Source: an uncultured Collinsella sp. (lineage in GTDB: Bacteria > Actinomycetota > Coriobacteriia > Coriobacteriales > Coriobacteriaceae). From it: 10,459 bases of DNA. Below, one piece after another: positions 6,438-10,459 of the stretch (position 1 is its first letter; every line of letters begins with the position of its first letter). The position numbers were made by a program, and so were the translations under genes. The stretch spans positions 1-10,459 of the forward strand of contig CABUTH010000054.1 of the NCBI GenBank assembly GCA_902494465.1, written 5' to 3'. The notes under the pieces are model-generated. The model had not been told where the DNA came from and ran no database searches. It saw nothing but the letters and a program-made list of their open reading frames with translations.

Positions 6438-7025
6438 ATGAGTCCCATTCAAATCGCCCTGCTGCTACTCGCCGTTGCCGGCGTGTGGGCCATCGTTGAG
6501 CTCGCGCTCACCCTGCGCAAAACCCGCACCGTTGTCGATTCGCTCGACAAGACGGTGACCGACCTCAACAATACGATTGCTGAGGCACAGCCCGTGGTGG
6601 CAAAGCTCGATGGTGCTGTTGACGAACTCACGCCGGCACTTGCCCAGGTGGAGCCGCTGCTCAAGTCGAGCAAGACCGCCGTTGACGCTCTGACGTCCAA
6701 CCTCGTTGAGGTTGAGGCCGTCGTTCGCGACATCTCCGAGGTTACGGGCAGTATGGCCGAGGCCAGCAATGCTGTGTCGAGCGTGACTGATTCTGCGGCA
6801 GGTGCCGTGCAGAAACTCTTTAACAAGGTGAAGGCTCCTGCAGCTGACACCGAGCGCAAGCTCGCCGCTGCTGCTGCGGAGGCAGAGCGGCCTACCGAGC
6901 GCGTCCTAATTGACGAGGACGATGACGCTGCTGGTGACGATGATGGCCAGAATCCAGCTGTTAAAGCGGCCCAGTATTACACCTACATGCCCTCCGAGAC
7001 CTCTGAGGAGTCCTGCGATGAGTAG
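6438..7025 (+). CDS. DUF948-family membrane-anchored coiled-coil protein (YtxG-like)
   Basis: The 195-residue product has one N-terminal membrane helix (about 4-24). A long helical stretch (about 30-130) follows, rich in V, L, D, T and A at heptad spacing, with the sensor-like or methyl-accepting look typical of DUF948. An Ala-rich segment (133-150) leads to an acidic patch (157-170, DEDDDAAGDDDG inside) and a polar tail. The N-terminus is predicted outside or short, with the coiled coil probably cytosolic; topology is an inference. The ATG at 6438 has GGGAGG 5 nt upstream; an earlier TTG (6360) has no site and would spoil the membrane start. DUF948 includes Bacillus subtilis YtxG, made from a SigB-controlled general-stress operon. 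That agrees with its position as first gene of an operon encoding an anti-sigma and a SigB-type factor. Its end overlaps the next gene by 8 bp. Biochemical function unknown. Confidence 0.85.
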   Translation: MSPIQIALLLLAVAGVWAIVELALTLRKTRTVVDSLDKTVTDLNNTIAEAQPVVAKLDGAVDELTPALAQVEPLLKSSKTAVDALTSNLVEVEAVVRDISEVTGSMAEASNAVSSVTDSAAGAVQKLFNKVKAPAADTERKLAAAAAEAERPTERVLIDEDDDAAGDDDGQNPAVKAAQYYTYMPSETSEESCDE

Positions 7026-7395
7026 CGAAGCAACCTGCCCCATCACGCTGACCGTTGCCGGCGACCCGCGTCTCGCTCGCCTTGTGCGCATGACGGCAGC
7101 CAACGTTGGTGCCCTGTGTTCCATGTCTGTCGATCGCATCGAGGACATCCGCATGGCTGCCGAGGAAGCCTTTATCTTTGGCTGCACGGCTGTTGATTCC
7201 GACGACATCTCAATCAAATTCGATGTCGATGAATCTCACGTTGGCATGACCTTTACCTTTGGCGATCAGGCCACCGTCGACGAGGATGACCAGGCTACTG
7301 TTTATGCCGAGCTTATTTTGGCGAGCGTGTGCGACTCCTACGAAAAGACTGCGGCGCCCCTGACGCTTTCCCTCGACCTCAAGGCGGATATCTAA
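7018..7395 (+). CDS. RsbW-like anti-sigma factor, ATP-binding motifs degenerate
   Basis: The position, size and outline suggest an anti-sigma factor of the RsbW/SpoIIAB type, which would bind the sigma factor encoded next. The 125-residue product has an N-terminal strand region (about 8-15), helices at 17-35 and 40-57, and strands near 63-83. The segment VDRIEDIRMAAEEA (38-51) matches the RsbW N-box helix, whose usual form is EDLKIAVSEACTNAV. The Asn that holds magnesium is replaced (FIFGC, 52-56). The G1 and G2 glycine motifs and the ATP lid are absent; FGDQATVDEDD (81-91) stands where DxGxG is expected. It is also shorter than RsbW (about 160). It may therefore bind the sigma factor without acting as a kinase. 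The ATG at 7018 has GAGGAG 7 nt upstream and overlaps the DUF948 gene by 8 bp. A one-base gap separates its stop from the sigma gene. The family call is probable; inactivity is an inference. Confidence 0.7.
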   Translation: MSSEATCPITLTVAGDPRLARLVRMTAANVGALCSMSVDRIEDIRMAAEEAFIFGCTAVDSDDISIKFDVDESHVGMTFTFGDQATVDEDDQATVYAELILASVCDSYEKTAAPLTLSLDLKADI

Positions 7396-7396
7396 T

Positions 7397-8188
7397 ATGA
7401 CCGAACGTTCCCGGAGCGGCAAGACCGCTTGGGACAAGGAGAAAACCCGCGAGCTGTTTCGTCGCTACAAGGAGACTGGTGATCCGGACGCCCGCGAGCA
7501 GCTCGTCATGTCCCATATGAACCTGGTAAGGTTTCTTGCCAATAAATTTAAGAATCGCGGCGAGCCGCTCGACGACCTGATGCAGGTTGGCTATCTGGGT
7601 CTGCTCAAGGCTATCGACCGTTTTGACCCCGAGCGCGGACTCGAGTTCACGACGTTTGCGACACCCACTATCCTGGGCGAGATCAAACGCCATTTCCGCG
7701 ATAAGGGCTGGAGTGTGCGCGTACCGCGTCGTCTGCAGGAGCTCTCGGCCAAGGTCAACCAGGCTACTGACAAACTTACCAACGAGCTACAGCGTTCGCC
7801 CAAGGTTGAGGAGATCGCTGAGTATCTAGATGTGACTGTCGATGAGGTCCTCGAGGCTATGGAATCGTCTTCGGCCTATACCTCGGTGCCCATCGAGGCT
7901 CCTGGTGCGTCCGATTCCGACGATGCGCCCTCGATTCTCGACCGTTACGCCGACGATGACAACGAGCTCGACTTTACCGATGACCGCCTGGTGATCGAGG
8001 AAGCCATCCGCGATTTTTCGCCGCGCGAGCGCGAGGTTATCGAGCTGCGCTTCGTGAAGGGCATGACCCAGATCGAGATCGCCAAGAAGCTGGGTATTTC
8101 TCAGGTGCAGGTTTCGCGTCTGCTGCGCCGCACGCTTAAGAAGATTCAGGACAAGATCGACCCCGACGGAGTGATGTTTCGTTCATGA
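7397..8188 (+). CDS. RNA polymerase sigma factor, SigB/SigF/SigG subfamily
   Basis: This is a group 3 sigma-70 factor that would direct RNA polymerase to a stress or developmental regulon. The 263-residue protein has region 2 at about 35-110 (LVMSHMNLVRFLANKF, DDLMQVGYLGLLKAIDRFDP and FTTFATPTILGEIKRHFRD, with the aromatic-rich -10 recognition helix). Region 3 covers about 111-165 and includes SPKVEEIAEYLDVTVDEV (134-151). An acidic linker (170-196) follows, then region 4 at about 200-255, with the helix-turn-helix MTQIEIAKKLGISQVQVSRL (223-242) that reads the -35 box. Region 1.1 is absent, as expected. It starts one base after the anti-sigma stop, with AGGCGG 9 nt upstream. Its stop overlaps the transporter start as ATGA. 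The anti-sigma neighbour suggests control by protein binding. The organism has no sign of sporulation here, so a SigB-like general-stress role is more likely than SigF or SigG. Confidence 0.92.
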   Translation: MTERSRSGKTAWDKEKTRELFRRYKETGDPDAREQLVMSHMNLVRFLANKFKNRGEPLDDLMQVGYLGLLKAIDRFDPERGLEFTTFATPTILGEIKRHFRDKGWSVRVPRRLQELSAKVNQATDKLTNELQRSPKVEEIAEYLDVTVDEVLEAMESSSAYTSVPIEAPGASDSDDAPSILDRYADDDNELDFTDDRLVIEEAIRDFSPREREVIELRFVKGMTQIEIAKKLGISQVQVSRLLRRTLKKIQDKIDPDGVMFRS

Positions 8189-9597
8189 GTGAGCACCCTC
8201 AACAAACCGATCGCGTGCTGCGCGACACCCGCATTCTGACGCTGCGCATTTGGGCTGTTGTCGGCTGCATTGTTATTGCTGCTGTCATCTTTAACCTTAT
8301 GGGCATCCTGGCACCGGTTATTGAGTTTCTTGCCGTCGGCTCCATCATTGCTTTTGTGATGTCCCCGATCACCAACTGGCTCGAGCACCATGGCGTGAAT
8401 CGCGGCATCGGTTCGCTTATCGCGCTTATTGTTGTTGTTGCCGTGCTCGTCGGTGTCGTTTGCATCTTGTCGCCGATTCTCTTTGGTCAGATCATGGAAG
8501 TCCTGAGCCGCCTGCCCGAGCAGCTTCGTGTTGCGGGTGGCGATCTCAATGAGATGATCTCGCATGCCAAGACGCTCAACAACACGCCGCTCAAGGAGTA
8601 TTTGGACGATAATCTTTCGTCCCTGGTTGCCGTGGCATCGAAGTATGTGTCTCAGATCGCTGCCGAGCTTGGCCGCGGCGTGTTCCCGCTCATCACCAAT
8701 ACGGCCTCGCAGTTGTTCGTGATCTTCCTTGGTCTGGTGCTTGCATACTGGATGGCCTGCGACTACCCTCGCATGCACCACGAGATTTGCACCATCATCG
8801 GTCAGGAGAAGGAGACCTCGTACCGCTTTATGGTCGCCATCCTTTCTCGCTCTGTCGGCGGCTATATGCGCGGTATGGTCGTGACGTCCATCTGCGGTGG
8901 TTTCCTCGCCTTTATCGGTTTTATGATCATCGGCCATCCGTATGCGGCGCTCATGGCTATCTTTACCGGCATCATGCATTTGGTTCCGGTCGTCGGTCCT
9001 TGGGTGAGCGCAGCAATCGCCACAGTGCTCGGTTTCATGTTCAGCCCCATGCTGGCGTTATGGACGCTCATCGTGACGATGGGCGCGCAAAACGTCACCG
9101 ATAACGTGATTTCCCCTAAGGTTATGCAGAGCTCGGTGCAGGTGCATCCCATCATGAGCCTCACGGCGCTCGTTATCGGCTCGGCACTCATGGGCCCCAT
9201 CGGCATGATTATTGCCATCCCGCTTTGTGCGGCCCTTAAGGGTATCTTCGTGTACTACTTCGAGAATGAGACCGGCCGTCAGCTTGTGGCCTATGACGGC
9301 GCCGTGTTTAAGGGCACGCCGTACCGCGATGCCGATGGCAACCCGGTCGCCGCCTACGACGCGCTCGGCGACGACACCTTCATCTACGAGTCCGAGCTCA
9401 TCGGCAACGAGACTGCGCCCGAGGCCAAGGCGATGCCTAAGCCCGAGTTCGATAATCCCTGGATCAAGCTCTCGGGTTTGCAACCCGATGCCACGGGCTT
9501 CTTCAAGAATCCCTTCGCCAAGGACGATGACTCCAACTCGGACGACGATACCAAAACCGGCATCGACGGCTCCATGGACGACTCGGATTCTAAATAG
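8185..9597 (+). CDS. AI-2E-family (PF01594-type) membrane transporter
   Basis: The 470-residue protein has the layout of AI-2E/PerM-family transporters, whose members include TqsA (autoinducer-2 export) and sodium/proton antiporters. Hydrophobic helices lie near 22-42, 44-62, 77-100, 170-191, 228-250, 253-275, 278-303 and 325-356. A soluble loop (about 101-168) sits between helices three and four. The family signature HLVPVVGPWVSA (265-276), DNVISPKVM (306-314), VQVHP (318-322) and the final Gly-rich helix with MGPIGMIIAIPLCAALKG (336-353) are all present. A cytosolic tail of about 110 residues follows, ending in an Asp/Ser-rich stretch (446-470), which is unusual for the family. The start overlaps the sigma stop by 4 bp (ATGA) with only a distant GGAG, so it is probably translated by coupling. 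No terminator directly follows. The transported substrate cannot be inferred. Confidence 0.9.
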   Translation: MSEHPQQTDRVLRDTRILTLRIWAVVGCIVIAAVIFNLMGILAPVIEFLAVGSIIAFVMSPITNWLEHHGVNRGIGSLIALIVVVAVLVGVVCILSPILFGQIMEVLSRLPEQLRVAGGDLNEMISHAKTLNNTPLKEYLDDNLSSLVAVASKYVSQIAAELGRGVFPLITNTASQLFVIFLGLVLAYWMACDYPRMHHEICTIIGQEKETSYRFMVAILSRSVGGYMRGMVVTSICGGFLAFIGFMIIGHPYAALMAIFTGIMHLVPVVGPWVSAAIATVLGFMFSPMLALWTLIVTMGAQNVTDNVISPKVMQSSVQVHPIMSLTALVIGSALMGPIGMIIAIPLCAALKGIFVYYFENETGRQLVAYDGAVFKGTPYRDADGNPVAAYDALGDDTFIYESELIGNETAPEAKAMPKPEFDNPWIKLSGLQPDATGFFKNPFAKDDDSNSDDDTKTGIDGSMDDSDSK

Positions 9598-9605
9598 GTC
9601 CTATT
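9593..9605. repeat. Short palindrome across two convergent stop codons
   Basis: AATAGG (9593-9598), T, CCTATT (9600-9605) is a perfect inverted repeat with a one-base centre. It covers the end of the transporter gene and most of the stop codon of the minus-strand gene. It has no loop and no strong stem, so it should not work as a terminator. It may be chance. Confidence 0.3.
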
Positions 9606-9843
9606 AACGTTTCTTGAAGTTGAAAATGACAAGAAACGCGAGCAAAGCGATTGATAAGGGGCCGGCAACATAGAAAAAGAGAATGTCAATTGCGCGTAGA
9701 GTGTAATAAGCCTTATCGCCGGACATTACTGCATACAACACGTAGCCAAATGCTGGTTGGTTTGCGTACCAGCAGGTGAAAGCCAAAAGCGTTAAAAGTG
9801 CCGCTAACAGAAGTGCATTGAGGAAAAATCGTTTGCTTTTCAT
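9604..9843 (-). CDS. Hypothetical small two-helix membrane protein
   Basis: This 79-residue protein resembles no family that I recognise. It begins with a basic MKSKR, then a hydrophobic helix (about 6-25), a short aromatic and polar segment (26-50, with YANQPAFGYVLYAVMSGDKA at 26-45), a second helix (about 52-74) and a basic NFKKR end. Both ends are therefore predicted to be cytosolic. The start is strong: on the minus strand GGAAGGAG (9850-9857) lies 6 nt before the ATG. Candidate promoter parts upstream are TAGAAT (9876-9881) and TTGAAA (9893-9898), but their spacing is not ideal. By hand count, G+C in 9601-9840 is 103 of 240 (43%), clearly lower than the flanking genes, which suggests recent acquisition or weak selection. 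It is the only gene on this strand and converges with the transporter gene, with 6 bases between the stop codons. The cysteine at 24 lacks a good lipobox. The reading frame is plausible as a gene; its function is unknown. Confidence 0.7.
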   Translation of the reverse strand: MKSKRFFLNALLLAALLTLLAFTCWYANQPAFGYVLYAVMSGDKAYYTLRAIDILFFYVAGPLSIALLAFLVIFNFKKR

Positions 9844-9887
9844 CGATCGCTCCTTCCGGGTGACTCTTATATGTAATTCTACAGCAG

Positions 9888-9902
9888 TCCTTTTTCAAAG
9901 GA
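9888..9902. promoter_or_regulatory. Inverted repeat upstream of the small membrane gene
   Basis: TCCTTT (9888-9893), TTC, AAAGGA (9897-9902) is a perfect 6-bp inverted repeat. It covers the possible TTGAAA -35 box of the minus-strand gene, so it could be a regulator site. No T run follows on either strand, so it is not a terminator. Evidence for function is weak. Confidence 0.25.
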
Positions 9903-9935
9903 TCGCACAGTACTAAATAACGTGCACTTTCGCTG

Positions 9936-9965
9936 GAGGGTCGCTGTTTGGTGGCCCTCTTTTTT
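9936..9965 (+). terminator. Intrinsic terminator before alaS
   Basis: GAGGGTCGC (9936-9944) pairs with GTGGCCCTC (9951-9959) as a 9-bp stem with two G-T wobbles and a TGTTTG loop. Six T residues follow (9960-9965). It works in the + direction only. No + strand gene ends nearby; the closest upstream stop is the transporter at 9597, about 340 bases away. It is therefore the likely end of the sigma-factor operon transcript or of an unrecognised small RNA. The T run overlaps the alaS -35 box. Confidence 0.85.
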
Positions 9966-9991
9966 GCACAGGCGCGGTGGGATGGTAATAT
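9964..9991 (+). promoter_or_regulatory. alaS: alaS promoter
   Basis: TTGCAC (9964-9969) and TAATAT (9986-9991) form a good housekeeping-type promoter with a 16-bp spacer. GG precedes the -10, as in the other predicted promoters of the window. The -35 box shares its first two T residues with the T run of the terminator. The -10 ends 46 nt before the alaS ATG. Confidence 0.75.
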
Positions 9992-10037
9992 CGTTACGTT
10001 TGAACTGTTTCGATGTGAAACCGAGGAGATTCCCTCT

Positions 10038-10459
10038 ATGAGTGCTGACTACCCATCAATGACTACGGCTGAGATTCGCTCTAAGTTCCTCAACTTCTTT
10101 GAGGAGCGCGGTCTTAAGCTCTATCCTTCTTCGTCCCTCGTCCCCGACGATCCTTCGCTGCTGCTTGCCAACGCCGGCATGAACCAGTTTAAGGAGTATT
10201 ACCAGGGCAAGAAGACCATGAAGGAGATCGGCGCAATCTCTTGCCAGAAGTGCGTCCGCACCAACGACATCGATTGCATCGGCGAGGACGGCCGTCACCT
10301 GTCCTTCTTTGAGATGCTCGGCGACTTCTCCTTTGGTGGCGTCTCCAAGCAGCAGGCCTGCGCTTGGGCCTTTGAGCTCATTACCAAGGAGTTCAAGCTG
10401 CCGCTCGATCGCTTGTACTTTACCGTCTTTACCGAGGACGACGAGACCCATGACGTGTG
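10038..10459 (+). CDS. alaS: Alanyl-tRNA synthetase, N-terminal part (cut by window edge)
   Basis: AlaRS charges tRNA-Ala with alanine in the cytosol. Only the first 140 codons, plus two bases, of a protein usually near 870 residues are in the window. The frame is open to the end. The start of the class II catalytic domain is clear: FLNFFEERG (17-25), SSSLVPDDPSLLLANAGMNQF (31-51), the SCQKCVRTNDID segment (68-79) and GRHLSFFEMLGDFSFG (85-100). GDFSFGGVSK replaces the more usual GNFSFGDYFK, a modest variation. The ATG at 10038 is supported by GAGGAG 9 nt upstream. It has its own promoter and is insulated from upstream transcription by the terminator at 9936-9965. No T-box leader is seen. Confidence 0.97.
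   Translation, partial: MSADYPSMTTAEIRSKFLNFFEERGLKLYPSSSLVPDDPSLLLANAGMNQFKEYYQGKKTMKEIGAISCQKCVRTNDIDCIGEDGRHLSFFEMLGDFSFGGVSKQQACAWAFELITKEFKLPLDRLYFTVFTEDDETHDV

Noticed and set aside
6910..7017. Longer N-terminus for the anti-sigma protein in the same frame
   Set aside because: The extension lies inside the DUF948 gene, has no ribosome binding site and gives unlikely protein; the ATG at 7018 has GAGGAG at good spacing.
8146..8979. Minus-strand open frame of 277 codons opposite the transporter gene
   Set aside because: The product is rich in His, Asp, Arg and Asn, the usual complement of a membrane-protein gene. The + strand gene has clear family motifs.
9706..9716. ATAAG/CTTAT palindrome as a terminator of the sigma operon
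   Set aside because: It has almost no loop, only A/T-rich short arms, and no T run.
9844..10037. T-box riboswitch controlling alaS
   Set aside because: GGAGGGT and TTGGTGG near the hairpin recall T-box pieces, but there is no AGGGTGGNACCGCG motif or specifier stem. The good alaS promoter lies downstream of the terminator.
10056..10451. Minus-strand open frame of 131 codons at the right edge
   Set aside because: It shadows the start of alaS, whose conserved motifs are unmistakable on the + strand.

Overview
The window looks like chromosomal DNA of a high-GC Gram-positive bacterium, most likely class Coriobacteriia and perhaps Collinsella or a close relative. This rests on G/C-ending codon use, AGGAGG-type ribosome binding sites, a SigB/F/G-type sigma factor with its own anti-sigma factor, and the mix of housekeeping genes. 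The genus is inferred from gene content and style; no search was run. Apart from one small gene, everything is on the + strand. No rRNA, tRNA, CRISPR array, insertion sequence or phage gene was seen, and no gene-free stretch exceeds 300 bases.

Layout. (1) 1-153: intergenic, with a probable terminator of an upstream gene. (2) 154-1766: lspA (lipoprotein signal peptidase) and an RluD-type pseudouridine synthase, joined by a one-base TAATG overlap. (3) 1849-3144: a membrane-bound processive GT2 glycosyltransferase with its own promoter, closed by a strong terminator whose loop carries a GGGGACAGGCACC motif. (4) 3226-4927: a minimal stand-alone prepilin (A24) peptidase, then an HD-domain dGTPase (dgt). 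(5) 4988-6337: the RarA/MgsA replication-fork AAA+ ATPase, with its own predicted promoter and an AAAACGTTTT palindrome in the leader. (6) 6438-9597: a tight four-gene operon encoding a DUF948 membrane-anchored coiled-coil protein, a degenerate RsbW-like anti-sigma factor, a SigB/F/G-type sigma factor and an AI-2E-family membrane transporter with a long acidic tail. Junctions are an 8-bp overlap, a 1-bp gap and a 4-bp ATGA overlap. (7) 9604-9843: an AT-rich gene on the minus strand for a 79-residue two-helix membrane protein of unknown function. (8) 9936-10459: a terminator, the alaS promoter, and the first 140 codons of alanyl-tRNA synthetase, cut by the window edge.

The sigma-factor operon is the most interesting part. 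Its anti-sigma protein has lost the residues that bind ATP in RsbW. It sits between a membrane coiled-coil protein of the YtxG type (a general-stress family in Bacillus) and the sigma gene. No anti-anti-sigma gene is nearby. The first + strand terminator after the operon lies beyond the oppositely oriented small membrane gene. The operon transcript is therefore predicted to run antisense through that whole gene, an arrangement like an excludon or non-contiguous operon. Four predicted promoters share a GGTANNAT-like -10 region, three of them 37-39 nt from their start codons. The one before the sigma operon reads GGGTAC, like SigB/SigF-type -10 elements, and lies inside an inverted repeat.
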